This document shows positions 8,553 through 17,141 of a DNA stretch of 64,000 nt, piece after piece; positions within the stretch are counted from its first letter, which is position 1, and every line of letters starts with the position of its first letter. This stretch comes from Mesonia algae (GTDB lineage Bacteria; Bacteroidota; Bacteroidia; Flavobacteriales; Flavobacteriaceae): NCBI RefSeq assembly GCF_003253545.1, contig NZ_QKYV01000004.1:186001-250000 (forward strand). The letters are read 5' to 3'. A program made the translations under genes and the position numbers. Under the pieces are notes generated by a model that saw only the letters and a list, made by a program, of their open reading frames with translations, was not told the origin of the DNA and made no database searches.

Positions 8553-9092
8553 TTATTTAGAGAAGAATGAAAAGACAGATCCCCCGTAACGTCTTTCTTC
8601 CGTAAAATAGGTGTGGTTCTTTAAATGTACAGTGTGTTTTGAGTGTTCTATGATTAGAACTCCGTCTTCTTCTAAAAAATCGTTTTCAAAAACCAGTTGG
8701 ACGATTTTTTCAAAAAGTTCCTCAGAAAAATCGTAAGGAGGGTCAGCAAAAATTAGATCGAACTTTGTATTTACTTTTTCTAAATATTTAAATACATCAC
8801 TTTTAATAGTATTTACAGATCCTTCTAACTCTTGTGAAGTTTCTTTAATGAATTTTACACAACCGTAATGTTGATCTACAGCGGTGATATTTTGAGTGCC
8901 CCTAGAGATAAATTCATACGTGATATTCCCAGATCCTGAAAACAAATCTAATACCGAAATATCTTGAAAATGAATCCGGTTATTCAAAATATTAAAAAGA
9001 CCTTCTTTTGCAATATCTGTAGTAGGACGAATAGGTAGCTTCTTTGGAGCTATTATTCTTTTACTTTTATATTTTCCAGAGATAATGCGCAT
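8553..9092 (-). CDS. rsmD: 16S rRNA (guanine-966 N2)-methyltransferase
   Basis: SAM-dependent methyltransferase that modifies G966 of 16S rRNA during 30S assembly. The 179-aa Rossmann fold shows the family start MRIISGKYKSKRI with RPTTDIAKEGLFN, the SAM motif LDLFSGSGN near residue 50 and the catalytic DPPY motif (FADPPYDF) near 117. Length is typical. Its ATG overlaps the end of the upstream DUF3822 gene by one base, which supports co-translation. The rsmD-DUF3822 pairing is common in Bacteroidetes. Confidence 0.95.
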   Translation of the reverse strand: MRIISGKYKSKRIIAPKKLPIRPTTDIAKEGLFNILNNRIHFQDISVLDLFSGSGNITYEFISRGTQNITAVDQHYGCVKFIKETSQELEGSVNTIKSDVFKYLEKVNTKFDLIFADPPYDFSEELFEKIVQLVFENDFLEEDGVLIIEHSKHTVHLKNHTYFTEERRYGGSVFSFFSK

Positions 9093-9910
9093 TAAAATTG
9101 ACTTATTAAAAGGTTATGTCTTTGAGTGTCTATGGTTAAATTTTCCGATAAGGAAATAGAAGAATACTCTTCTGCGAAAAATTCTATGTGTTGAATGTAT
9201 GTAGAGAGTATTTTAAAGTTTTGATCTTCTTCTTCTATATTTCCACTTAAAAATACGGGAATATTTAATGGGTCTAACTCTAATTGCTCTAAAACAAATA
9301 ACAGGTAATAAATAAAATCTTCTTTAGTTTGATAATTAAAACTATTAGCTAATTGTAATTTTCCATCTTTAAAAACTATGGTATGAAAATGAGTGGAGTA
9401 TACATTTAGCAAAACCTTATTTTCTAGATCCTCTTTTTTAAATAGGTCAATTAATGTCGAACTTATATGTTTAAAAGAGAATTCTCCAAAAATTTCAAAT
9501 AAGTAATTATTGATATTAGTATAGGGAATATAAACATTTTTAGCTGAAATAGATTCCACATTGTCGAAAGTCACATAGTCTGTAGCTAATATTTTGGTAT
9601 TAAACTTTAGGTAATCTGTTAAGTTCTTTTCGGAAAAAAAAGCATCTGGGACTAACGTATATAAGGTGTTAGAGTAAAAAACTTCTAGTTCTTCTATAGT
9701 TTCTTTTTCTTTGAGAAATGAAAACTCTAAGATGGTTTTAATTTCTTTAAGTAGGTTTTCTGGCGTTTGTTTAGAGAGAAAAGACTTGTGTTTAAAGTCT
9801 AATACGGTATGGGTGTCTTTATTTCCTTTACAAAAAGAAAATCCATCCTGAGTTATCAGGATGGATAATTTAATTTTTATAGGTTGACTGTTATTGGTCG
9901 TTTGCTCCAT
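9092..9910 (-). CDS. DUF3822 family protein
   Basis: A 272-aa cytosolic protein of the Bacteroidetes DUF3822 family, which I recall as having an actin/ASKHA-like fold and sitting next to rsmD. The visible core is a beta-rich N-terminal half (LSILITQDGFSFC, then a TLVPDAFF strand turn) and a second half with LNVYSTHFHTIVFKDGKL. No catalytic residues are evident. It overlaps the upstream membrane-anchored gene by 20 nt and rsmD by one. A perfect 11-bp inverted repeat lies within its first 25 codons. The function is not known. Confidence 0.8.
   Translation of the reverse strand: MEQTTNNSQPIKIKLSILITQDGFSFCKGNKDTHTVLDFKHKSFLSKQTPENLLKEIKTILEFSFLKEKETIEELEVFYSNTLYTLVPDAFFSEKNLTDYLKFNTKILATDYVTFDNVESISAKNVYIPYTNINNYLFEIFGEFSFKHISSTLIDLFKKEDLENKVLLNVYSTHFHTIVFKDGKLQLANSFNYQTKEDFIYYLLFVLEQLELDPLNIPVFLSGNIEEEDQNFKILSTYIQHIEFFAEEYSSISLSENLTIDTQRHNLLISQF
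9841..9866. repeat. Perfect 11-bp hairpin inside the DUF3822 coding start
   Basis: Arms ATCCATCCTGA (9841-9851) and TCAGGATGGAT (9856-9866) with a 4-nt loop. On the mRNA (minus strand) it lies about 45-70 nt after the DUF3822 start codon and just after the stop of the upstream gene. It has no T run, so it is not a simple terminator. Confidence 0.7.
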
Positions 9911-10544
9911 AAACTTGTGGCCAGTTACCGTTGGTGTTAATCTCGGTCATAGAACCAATTTGAATGTATTCACCATTTACACCATCTACAGATATAACCT
10001 GCTTTTCTTGCATTAATAGATCTTTATCTAAGTCACTTAAAATAACGTCCTTAGAAACCTTTACCTCAAATACAGAGATTTCTGTATCGTTCTTATTAAT
10101 TTTTCCAGACTCAATTTCAAACTTGGCTTTCTTATCGGTTGTAGGGACGTACATCATTTCCTTATAACGAGAAGAGTTTTTGAAGATAGAATCTTTTACA
10201 GGTACATATCCTAAAGTATCAACAATAGTTTTACTCTTATATTGATCTACACCGTAAGTCTTTTTGTATTCTTCGTCTAATATAGTAGTATCTCTACGTT
10301 GAGTTACTGTATATTCAGCTGTATCAATAAATTTAATTAAATTATCAAAGTCCCCTGCAAAAACACCAGTTACTTGCTTGTGAGCAAGTTGTGCTTTTCT
10401 AATATCCTTAAGTTTATCAATTACTTTTTGGTAACGAGCTTCTTTAACTTTATTAAATTCAATTGGTTCATAAACTGCGTTAAAAGTTAAATAACCTAAA
10501 ACACCAATAACAATCCAAAGTAGTAATTGAATTACAAGTTTCAT
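9891..10544 (-). CDS. Membrane-anchored hypothetical protein
   Basis: A 217-aa protein with one N-terminal hydrophobic helix (VIQLLLWIVIGVLGYLTF) followed by a long charged helix (FNKVKEARYQKVIDKLKDIR) and a mixed C-terminal domain. The layout resembles a pseudopilin-like or anchored periplasmic protein. No pilin prepilin cleavage site is convincing. It overlaps the DUF3822 gene by 20 nt, so the two are probably coupled. Function unknown. The start is well placed 49 nt upstream of the divergent helicase region. Confidence 0.75.
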   Translation of the reverse strand: MKLVIQLLLWIVIGVLGYLTFNAVYEPIEFNKVKEARYQKVIDKLKDIRKAQLAHKQVTGVFAGDFDNLIKFIDTAEYTVTQRRDTTILDEEYKKTYGVDQYKSKTIVDTLGYVPVKDSIFKNSSRYKEMMYVPTTDKKAKFEIESGKINKNDTEISVFEVKVSKDVILSDLDKDLLMQEKQVISVDGVNGEYIQIGSMTEINTNGNWPQVYGANDQ

Positions 10545-10630
10545 AGTTTAATATTTATGATTTATAGTATCTACGCAAATCTACAATTTTTTTTTGTTCG
10601 TAAAAGTTTCAAAAGATAAAAATGCGTCTT

Positions 10631-10638
10631 TATATTTG
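10631..10638 (+). promoter_or_regulatory. -7 box upstream of the RecD-like helicase
   Basis: TATATTTG, a match to TAnnTTTG, 22 nt before the ATG at 10660. It lies inside the longest possible ORF, which supports the downstream start. Confidence 0.6.
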
Positions 10639-10659
10639 ATTTTTTTATATTCTTCCATT

Positions 10660-12099
10660 ATGACTTCACAAGAATTATACCGTTTACTAAAAGAACAGTT
10701 TTCTTTTCAACCTACCTTACATCAAGATATCGCTCTTCAAAAACTATCTCTTTTTTTGACGGAAGATAGTAAAGATAATATGTTTATCTTGAAAGGATAT
10801 GCAGGTACGGGAAAGACTACTATTATTGGTACTATAGTTAAGAACTTATGGAAAATAAAGAAAAGCCCTGTACTTATTGCTCCTACAGGACGTGCTGCTA
10901 AGGTAATGAGTAATTACTCTGGTCATCAAGCATTTACTATTCATAAGAAAATTTATTTCCCTAAAAAAAGTGGAGGCGGAGCTAATATTCAATTTACTTT
11001 ACAACCTAACAAACATAAAAACACTATTTTTATAGTAGATGAAGCTTCTATGATTTCTGATTCTACAGCAGATAAGAAGCTTTTTACGGATGGTTCTTTA
11101 CTCGATGATCTTATTCAGTATGTGTATGCGGGTCGTAATTGTAAGTTAATATTTATAGGAGATACTGCACAATTACCACCAGTTCATCATAGTTTAAGTC
11201 CGGCGTTAGACCCTGAAAAACTTTCTATTAATTATGATAAAGAAGTAGATCAGGTAGAATTAACTGAAGTAATGCGTCAGCAATTAGAAAGCGGAATATT
11301 AGTCAATGCAACTTTATTAAGAGAAACGATTAAAAGCAGTTTCTACGACACCTTTAAATTCAAAAATACGGGTGGAGACTTTGTTCGTCTCATAGATGGT
11401 TATGAAATCATGGATGCTATTAATGATGCGTACAGTTCTCAAGGACACGAAGAAACAGCCATTGTAGTTATGTCTAATAAAAGAGCAAATATTTACAATG
11501 AACAAATACGTTCTCGCATTTTATTCCGCGAAAGCGAAATTGCTGCAGGAGATTATTTAATGGTGGTAAAAAACAATTATTTTTGGATTAAAAATAATAG
11601 TGAAGCAGGCTTTATTGCGAATGGTGATATTATTGAAGTCTTAGAAATTTTTGAAATCGTAGAGCTTTACGGATTTAGGTTTGCCGAAGTAAAAGTACAA
11701 ATGGTCGATTACCCCAAAATGAGCCCTTTTGAAACTGTGGTTATGTTAGATACGCTGACCTCTAATACGCCTTCTTTGCCTTATGAAGAGTCGAATAACT
11801 TGTATCAAGAAGTGATGAAAGATTATGCCGATGAGACTTCTAAATACAAGAAGTTTTTAAAGGTAAAAAACAATAAATACTTTAATGCCTTGCAGATAAA
11901 ATTCAGCTATGCGATGACATGTCATAAATCTCAAGGTGGACAATGGGATACTGTTTTTGTAGAGCAACCTTACCTTAAAGATGGCATTACCGAAGATTAC
12001 TTACGTTGGTTATACACCGCTTGTACCCGAGCTAAAAAACAGTTGTATTTAATCGGTTTTAAAAACGATTTTTTTGAAGAGGAGAATGAAATACATTAG
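10660..12099 (+). CDS. RecD2-like SF1B DNA helicase/ATPase
   Basis: A 479-aa superfamily 1B ATPase of the RecD-like type found in Bacteroidetes. Walker A GYAGTGKTT lies at residues 46-54; a GRAAKVMS motif Ia, Walker B IFIVDEASMI, motif III FIGDTAQLPP and a C-terminal UvrD_C2 segment (FSYAMTCHKSQGGQWDTV, YTACTRAKKQLYLIG) follow. The frame is open from 10594, but the ATG at 10660 is preferred because a promoter-like box lies at 10631-10638 and homologues I recall begin at the MTSQE-like position. It carries an in-frame variant of the iterated palindrome at 11524. It probably acts in DNA repair or recombination. Confidence 0.9.
   Translation: MTSQELYRLLKEQFSFQPTLHQDIALQKLSLFLTEDSKDNMFILKGYAGTGKTTIIGTIVKNLWKIKKSPVLIAPTGRAAKVMSNYSGHQAFTIHKKIYFPKKSGGGANIQFTLQPNKHKNTIFIVDEASMISDSTADKKLFTDGSLLDDLIQYVYAGRNCKLIFIGDTAQLPPVHHSLSPALDPEKLSINYDKEVDQVELTEVMRQQLESGILVNATLLRETIKSSFYDTFKFKNTGGDFVRLIDGYEIMDAINDAYSSQGHEETAIVVMSNKRANIYNEQIRSRILFRESEIAAGDYLMVVKNNYFWIKNNSEAGFIANGDIIEVLEIFEIVELYGFRFAEVKVQMVDYPKMSPFETVVMLDTLTSNTPSLPYEESNNLYQEVMKDYADETSKYKKFLKVKNNKYFNALQIKFSYAMTCHKSQGGQWDTVFVEQPYLKDGITEDYLRWLYTACTRAKKQLYLIGFKNDFFEEENEIH
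11524..11536. repeat. Iterated palindrome copy 2 (half-degenerate)
   Basis: TTCCGCGAAAGCG within the RecD-like gene. It is read as F-R-E-S, not in the S-A-E-A frame used by the other coding copies. Confidence 0.6.
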
Positions 12100-12116
12100 T
12101 AGAAAGAAAAAAAACT

Positions 12117-12124
12117 TATTTTTG
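12117..12124 (+). promoter_or_regulatory. -7 box of the kdsB promoter
   Basis: TATTTTTG fits TAnnTTTG and ends 17 nt before the GTG start of kdsB, implying a short leader of about 12 nt. Confidence 0.5.
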
Positions 12125-12141
12125 AATCAAACTTTAATATC

Positions 12142-12897
12142 GTGAGCAAAGAAAAATTGAAAGTAATAGCCATGATTCCTGCACGTTATGCAGCTACTCG
12201 TTTTCCTGGTAAATTAATGCAAGATTTAAATGGTAAAACAGTGATTACTAGAACGTATGAGTCTGCATTAAAAACAGGATTATTTGAAGATGTTTTTGTA
12301 GTAACTGATAGTCAAATTATATATGATGAGATTATCGCTCAAGGCGGAAAAGCAATTCTAAGTAAAACTGAACATGAATGTGGGAGTGATCGAATTGCTG
12401 AAGCTGTAGAAGATATGGATATTGATATTGTTGTCAATGTTCAAGGCGATGAACCATTTACTTCCAAAAGTAGTTTAGAAAAAGTCTTGAAAGTGTTTTA
12501 TGGTAGTGATGCTCACCAAATTGATTTGGCATCTCTTATGACTCCGTTACACCAAAAGGAGGAAATCGAAAACCCTAATAATGTCAAGGTAATTGTAAAC
12601 AAAAACAGTTTTGCGCTTTACTTTTCAAGATCTCCTATTCCTTACCACCGAGATAAAGAGGTGGCGGTTACTTATTATAAGCACATTGGTATTTACGCTT
12701 TTAGAAAACAAGCGATTTTGGATTTTTACCAATTGCCTATGCTTACTTTAGAAGCTTCGGAAAAAATAGAATGTATTCGATATCTAGAATACGGTAAAAA
12801 TATTAAAATGGTAGAAAGCGAACCTATGGGAGTGGGTATCGATACACCTGAAGATTTAGAAAAAGCAAAGCAAATTTTAAATAAAAGAGGAGCGTAA
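12142..12897 (+). CDS. kdsB: CMP-KDO synthetase (3-deoxy-manno-octulosonate cytidylyltransferase)
   Basis: Activates KDO with CTP for lipopolysaccharide core synthesis. The 251-aa nucleotidyltransferase shows the glycine-rich start [18 protein letters not shown], the CGSDRIAEA segment, NVQGDEPF metal-binding motif and the [14 protein letters not shown] region typical of KdsB. The start is a GTG (12142) after a good -7 box; no suitable ATG lies before the IPARY motif (the next is within it). Length is normal. It is convergent with the photolyase gene, with a 3-nt gap between stops. It implies LPS with KDO. Confidence 0.96.
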   Translation: MSKEKLKVIAMIPARYAATRFPGKLMQDLNGKTVITRTYESALKTGLFEDVFVVTDSQIIYDEIIAQGGKAILSKTEHECGSDRIAEAVEDMDIDIVVNVQGDEPFTSKSSLEKVLKVFYGSDAHQIDLASLMTPLHQKEEIENPNNVKVIVNKNSFALYFSRSPIPYHRDKEVAVTYYKHIGIYAFRKQAILDFYQLPMLTLEASEKIECIRYLEYGKNIKMVESEPMGVGIDTPEDLEKAKQILNKRGA

Positions 12898-12900
12898 TAT

Positions 12901-14211
12901 TTATTTTTTTACAGCTTCTTTATATACTTGTAAACATCGTTCACGGGCTTCTTTGTGGTCTACCATCCTTTCTGGATAGTCTTTGGTGTCATATTCTGGA
13001 ATCCATTGTTTGATGTATTCTTTATCCTTATCAAATTTTTCTAATTGCGATTGCGGATTAAAAATTCTAAAATAGGGCGAGGCATCGACACCACATCCTG
13101 CGACCCACTGCCAATTACCAACATTAGAAGACATTTCATAATCTAACAGTTTTTCAGCAAAATAAGCTTCACCCCATCGCCAATCGATTAAAAGATGCTT
13201 ACAAAGAAAGCTGCCAACTACCATTCGAACTCGATTGTGCATCAACCCAGTTTTGTTGAGCTGTCGCATTCCTGCATCAACCATAGGGTAGCCTGTTTTA
13301 CCTTTTTTCCATAGCTCAAATTCCTTCTCATTATTCCGCCATTTAATATTGTCATATTTAGATTTAAAAGCATCTGTGACCGTTTCGGGATAATGATAAA
13401 GAATTTGCATAAAAAACTCTCTCCAAATAAGTTCATTCCAAAAAGTTTCATTTTCCGCGTTAAGCGCCTTTTTTAATACTTTTCTTATGCTGATCGTACC
13501 AAATCTAAGATGCGGACTTAAATTACTAGTACTTTCTTTTGCGGGTAAATTTCTATTGTTTTCATATTCTTGAATAGTGGTTGGAGTTACGTCATATTCA
13601 GGGAATTGAATAGAAGATTTTTTAAAATCGATATCGTTTAAAGACAGGTTGGGTAATCTAGTATTTCCTATAAGGTTGGAAAGGTAATCGTTGGTATAAT
13701 AAATCTTTAAATCATGATATTTAAAAACCTCTTTCCATTTTTTCATATATGGAGTGTAGACGAGGTATGGGGTGTCATCTGATTTTACCACTTCGCTTTT
13801 CTCAAAAATCACTTGATCTTTATAGGAGAAGAATTCAATTTCCTTATTTTCTAATAGGTTTTGTATTTGACTATCTCTTTCTTTAGCATATGGCTCATAA
13901 TCTGTATTTGTAAAAACTGCTTGAATGTCATAATCTTCTAACAATTTCTCAAAAACGTTTATTGGTTTATCGTAAAACATGCCTATTGAACTCTCATAAT
14001 TTTCTTGTAGTTCTTTACGCATAATTTGTAATTGCTCAAAAATATAGCTTACACGAGCATCGTCATTAGGTAACTCACTTAGGATGTCTTTATCAAAAAT
14101 AAATACAGGAAGTACAGGATATTCTCCTTTTAAAGCTTGTAGAAACCCTAAATTATCATCGAGTCTTAAATCTCTTCTAAACCAAAAAATAGAAACTTTA
14201 TTTTTTTTCAC
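12901..14211 (-). CDS. phr: Deoxyribodipyrimidine photolyase (cryptochrome/photolyase family)
   Basis: Light-driven repair enzyme for cyclobutane pyrimidine dimers, 436 aa. The N-terminal Rossmann antenna domain begins with FWFRRDLRLDDN. The C-terminal FAD-binding domain has the signature run TGYPMVDAGMRQL, MHNRVRMVV, DWRWGEAYFAEKLLDYE and NWQWVAG with the ASPYFRIFNP segment. It looks like a class I CPD photolyase rather than a DASH cryptochrome, although this is from motif recall. It is the last gene of an SRPBCC-SDR-photolyase operon (2-nt gap to the SDR gene), so expression is probably controlled from the inverted repeat at 15399-15434. Confidence 0.93.
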   Translation of the reverse strand: MKKNKVSIFWFRRDLRLDDNLGFLQALKGEYPVLPVFIFDKDILSELPNDDARVSYIFEQLQIMRKELQENYESSIGMFYDKPINVFEKLLEDYDIQAVFTNTDYEPYAKERDSQIQNLLENKEIEFFSYKDQVIFEKSEVVKSDDTPYLVYTPYMKKWKEVFKYHDLKIYYTNDYLSNLIGNTRLPNLSLNDIDFKKSSIQFPEYDVTPTTIQEYENNRNLPAKESTSNLSPHLRFGTISIRKVLKKALNAENETFWNELIWREFFMQILYHYPETVTDAFKSKYDNIKWRNNEKEFELWKKGKTGYPMVDAGMRQLNKTGLMHNRVRMVVGSFLCKHLLIDWRWGEAYFAEKLLDYEMSSNVGNWQWVAGCGVDASPYFRIFNPQSQLEKFDKDKEYIKQWIPEYDTKDYPERMVDHKEARERCLQVYKEAVKK

Positions 14212-14213
14212 AC

Positions 14214-14906
14214 TTATACTTTTAAAGTTGACATTCCGCCATCAAGATGAATTACCTGCCCCGTCATCCAACTACTTTTATCAGAAAGAAGGTAAGTAGT
14301 TGCATTTGCAATATCTATTGCTTCTCCCACACGTTTAAGCGGATGTCTTTCATTCATCAATTGTTTTTTCTTGTCATTGTTTAAAATATTGCTGGACAAG
14401 CTGGTGTTGGTGAGGGAAGGAGCTATTACGTTAACCCTTATTTTCGGAGCATATTCTGCAGAGAGTGCTTTGGCAAAACCTTCAATTGCTCCTTTAGAAG
14501 CAGCAACGCTAGTATGAAAAGGCATCCCTAATTTAACCGCCACGGTACTAAAATAAACAATACTAGCTTGATTAGATTTTTTTAAACGAGGAAGTATTGC
14601 TCGGGTACAATTTACTAAACTAATAAAGTTTTTATGCAAATCATCTTCAAAATCTTCTTGTTTAAGCATTTTAAAGGGTTTTAAATTGATTGTGCCAGGG
14701 CAATAAATAAAACCATCTAATTGTTCTGGCAGATCTAAATCTTCTAAATTATCTTTGTAAGCATCAAATGTGTGGTGAGTTACATTTAACTCTTTTAAGT
14801 TATCATTAGTTCTTGAAGCTACAATAACATTGTTGTTAGTATGCAGTTGTTTTACAACTTCTAATCCGATTCCATGGCTACCGCCGATGAGTAAAATATT
14901 TTTCAT
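14214..14906 (-). CDS. Short-chain dehydrogenase/reductase of the photolyase operon
   Basis: A 230-aa NAD(P)-binding SDR. The cofactor motif GGSHGIG is at residues 8-14; the catalytic serine lies in VYFSTVAV, and the usual YxxxK tyrosine position reads SVAASKGAIEG, so the tyrosine appears replaced (by V or A) while the lysine is kept. The C-terminal DGGMSTLKV is typical of SDRs. It sits 2 nt upstream of the photolyase gene and 11 nt after the SRPBCC gene. The trio is a recurring flavobacterial cluster. The substrate is unknown; the missing tyrosine may mean altered or no reductase activity. Confidence 0.88.
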   Translation of the reverse strand: MKNILLIGGSHGIGLEVVKQLHTNNNVIVASRTNDNLKELNVTHHTFDAYKDNLEDLDLPEQLDGFIYCPGTINLKPFKMLKQEDFEDDLHKNFISLVNCTRAILPRLKKSNQASIVYFSTVAVKLGMPFHTSVAASKGAIEGFAKALSAEYAPKIRVNVIAPSLTNTSLSSNILNNDKKKQLMNERHPLKRVGEAIDIANATTYLLSDKSSWMTGQVIHLDGGMSTLKV

Positions 14907-14917
14907 AATTATGAATT

Positions 14918-15379
14918 TTAAAGAGTTCCAAACATTTCAGTAAGTTTACTTTTCCTATACTCAAATATTTCTCTTAATTTAGGTTTAACCAGAAAAGGAT
15001 GCACCATCTGACCTAAAACTCCTAAGGGTAATTTATAATCTACAATATCTTCCATTTGTACCCCACCTTTAATTTCTTTAATAAAGTGTTTATGATGCCA
15101 TAAGGAATAAGGGCCAAAACGTTGTTCATCTACAAAATATTCGCCCTCTTTTACGTGAGTAATTTCAGTTACCCATTTAGTTTTAATACCAGCAATAGGG
15201 GTAACTATATATTGAATAATCTGGCCAGCATACATGCTTTTATTTTCTTCAGTCAATATATTGAAGCCCATATAATCTGGAGTAATTACTTTTAGATTTT
15301 TAGGATTGGATAAAAAATCCCAAGCTTCAGTAGTTGATATAGGAAGATTTTGCTTTTCGTGTAGTCTATAAATTTTCAT
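14918..15379 (-). CDS. SRPBCC ligand-binding protein (polyketide cyclase-like)
   Basis: A 153-aa START/Bet v1-like protein. Its start KIYRLHEKQNLPIS and the segment AWDFLSNPKNLKVITPDYMGF are typical of SRPBCC proteins once called cell-division inhibitors. The C-terminal long helix (VKPKLREIFEYRKSKLTEMF) closes the hydrophobic cavity. It is the promoter-proximal gene of the photolyase operon. The ligand is unknown; the constant association with a photolyase suggests a light- or pigment-linked role, but that is inference. Confidence 0.88.
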   Translation of the reverse strand: MKIYRLHEKQNLPISTTEAWDFLSNPKNLKVITPDYMGFNILTEENKSMYAGQIIQYIVTPIAGIKTKWVTEITHVKEGEYFVDEQRFGPYSLWHHKHFIKEIKGGVQMEDIVDYKLPLGVLGQMVHPFLVKPKLREIFEYRKSKLTEMFGTL

Positions 15380-15398
15380 AAAGCTAAATTAATATATA

Positions 15399-15434
15399 TT
15401 TTGTTTAATGTAAAATAAAATAAGTTAAACAAAA
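15399..15434. promoter_or_regulatory. Candidate operator: perfect spaced inverted repeat before the photolyase operon
   Basis: Arms TTTTGTTTAA (15399-15408) and TTAAACAAAA (15425-15434) are perfect inverse complements separated by 16 bp, placing them about 26 bp apart centre to centre. They lie 20-55 nt upstream of the SRPBCC start, in the divergent region with the lipoprotein gene at 15511. The spacing fits a dimeric or tetrameric repressor covering the promoter. No regulator gene is present in the window. Confidence 0.5.
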
Positions 15435-15510
15435 GTTATTCTTTTCATTTTTACTTGAGTTTACATTTTTAAAAAATTACTTTTATTATATATTAATAAA
15501 AATCAAATTT

Positions 15511-16065
15511 ATGAAGAGCGTTCTCGCCTTAAGTTTAGTGTTAACACTATTTGCTTGTAATGGCACTAAAACTATTAATGATGTATTTTCTAACGAAGAA
15601 AACACCGATGATAAGCAAGAGATGTCAAATTATATAAATGAAATAAGTTTAGTATCGGGTTGTTTATCAGGAGGAGAATGTAATTTTGAAGTAATGCAAA
15701 ATACGAAAATGGATTTCAAAACAGATTCAGCTAATATGCTTTATCCAGATTTTGTAGACGCTAAAGATACAAATACTGTAAAGTTTGTATATAATGAAAA
15801 TGCAGATAAAACTGAAACAGACGGTCATTATCGCGAAGAAATCTATTTTGAAGTAAAAGACGGAATTGATTCCATAAACCTAGAAAATGCAGAATTAGCA
15901 GATATTAACTTTCTTTACGGAAGATTCTGTTATTGCAAGGGTAGTGCAGGTTATTTTAAGGTGAAAGAGGGAACATTGTTGATGGAAGAAGGAAGATTAA
16001 TTATTAGTTTCGCAAATGGTCAAGTACCTCAAAAATTATCAAAAATCACTGCCGATTACAAGTAA
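15511..16065 (+). CDS. Hypothetical lipoprotein
   Basis: A 184-aa protein with an SPII signal peptide: a short hydrophobic stretch ends in the lipobox LFAC at residues 13-16. The mature part is acidic and beta-rich, with cysteine pairs SGCLSGGEC and FCYCKG that could form disulfides after export. No family is recognised with confidence; similar lipoproteins occur in flavobacteria. It is divergent from the photolyase operon and shares the AT-rich control region with the inverted repeat, so it may be co-regulated. It ends before a strong bidirectional terminator. Confidence 0.75.
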   Translation: MKSVLALSLVLTLFACNGTKTINDVFSNEENTDDKQEMSNYINEISLVSGCLSGGECNFEVMQNTKMDFKTDSANMLYPDFVDAKDTNTVKFVYNENADKTETDGHYREEIYFEVKDGIDSINLENAELADINFLYGRFCYCKGSAGYFKVKEGTLLMEEGRLIISFANGQVPQKLSKITADYK

Positions 16066-16068
16066 ATA

Positions 16069-16118
16069 ATTTCAAATAAAAAAAGCAGCTCTTTGGAGCT
16101 GCTTTTTTTATTTGAAAT
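16069..16118. terminator. Bidirectional terminator, perfect 23-bp stem
   Basis: Arms 16069-16091 and 16096-16118 are exact inverse complements around the 4-nt loop TTTG. The core is AAGCAGCTC/GAGCTGCTT with A and T tracts on both sides, so it can stop transcription of both the lipoprotein gene and the convergent M28 peptidase gene. Confidence 0.92.
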
Positions 16119-16130
16119 CTATTTGATGAT

Positions 16131-17141
16131 TTAGTTAGCTTTATCAACCACTAATCTTTCATCTCTATTGGCAACTTCCCAAGCGGTATAAAAAATAAGT
16201 TTAGTTCGCTTAGTCATTAATTCGTATTCAATTTTGTCTGGTGTGTCGGTTGCTTTGTGATAATCTGCGTGAGTTCCGTTAAAGTAAAAAATAACAGGAA
16301 TATTATGCTTAGCAAAATTATAATGATCACTTCTGTAATAAAAGCGATTAGGGTCGTTATCATCATTATAGGTGTAATCTAAGTCTAGATTCACATATTT
16401 ATTGTTTACTTCTTCTGATAAATTATGCAGATCTGTACTTAATTTATCACTTCCGATAAGATAAATATAATCATCCTTACCTTCGTGAGCAGGATCAATT
16501 CTACCTATCATATCCGTATTTAAATCTGTTACTGTATTTTCTAAAGGAAAAATAGGGTTCTCGGTGTAATATTTTGAACCTAATAAACCTTTTTCCTCAC
16601 CAGTTACGTGCAAGAACAGGATCGATCTTCTAGGTCGGTAACCATCTTTTGCTGCTTCTTGAAAAGCTTCGGCGATTTCTAACATAGCTACTGTTCCTGA
16701 GCCATCATCATCTGCTCCGTTATAAATATTACCTTCATCGTCCACGCCGATATGATCATAATGAGCAGAGATCACGACAATCTCTTCAGGAAACTCACTA
16801 CCTTCAATAAATGCAACTACATTTTCTGAATCATTATATCTATCGTTAAAATAACTTGATGGTATTATTTGGTAGTAATCATCTCCGCCTAAAGGAGAAG
16901 GTACGTCCATTTTTTTATATTCTTTTTTTAAATACTCAGCAGCTTTCTTTTGTCCGGGTTCACCTGTATCGCGACCTTGAAACTCATCTGAGGCGAAAGT
17001 ATAAAGGTGATCCTTTAATTCTGTAACTGTAATTGAATTACCGTAGGTTTCTACATTGGCTTCAGATACTGCTTTGTCTTTTTGAACGCTACAAGAAAAA
17101 ATTGTTCCTATGGCTGCAAATAATAAAATTTTTCTCATCAT
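16131..17141 (-). CDS. M28 family zinc aminopeptidase, lipoprotein
   Basis: A 336-aa secreted metallopeptidase with a lipobox (TIFSC near residue 17), so probably anchored to the cell envelope. The co-catalytic zinc ligands are visible in order: SAHYDH, NGADDDGSG, the general-base pair in HVTGEEKGLLGS, LNTDMIGR and SDHYNFAKHNIP with the final histidine in GTHADYHK. This is the standard M28 set, so it should be active. It starts with MM, and either methionine could be used. It is a single-gene unit upstream of tRNA-Ser on the opposite strand. Confidence 0.93.
   Translation of the reverse strand: MMRKILLFAAIGTIFSCSVQKDKAVSEANVETYGNSITVTELKDHLYTFASDEFQGRDTGEPGQKKAAEYLKKEYKKMDVPSPLGGDDYYQIIPSSYFNDRYNDSENVVAFIEGSEFPEEIVVISAHYDHIGVDDEGNIYNGADDDGSGTVAMLEIAEAFQEAAKDGYRPRRSILFLHVTGEEKGLLGSKYYTENPIFPLENTVTDLNTDMIGRIDPAHEGKDDYIYLIGSDKLSTDLHNLSEEVNNKYVNLDLDYTYNDDNDPNRFYYRSDHYNFAKHNIPVIFYFNGTHADYHKATDTPDKIEYELMTKRTKLIFYTAWEVANRDERLVVDKAN

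Noticed and set aside
10594-10659. Upstream start for the RecD-like helicase
   Set aside because: The extension crosses a promoter-like TATATTTG and has no family-like residues.
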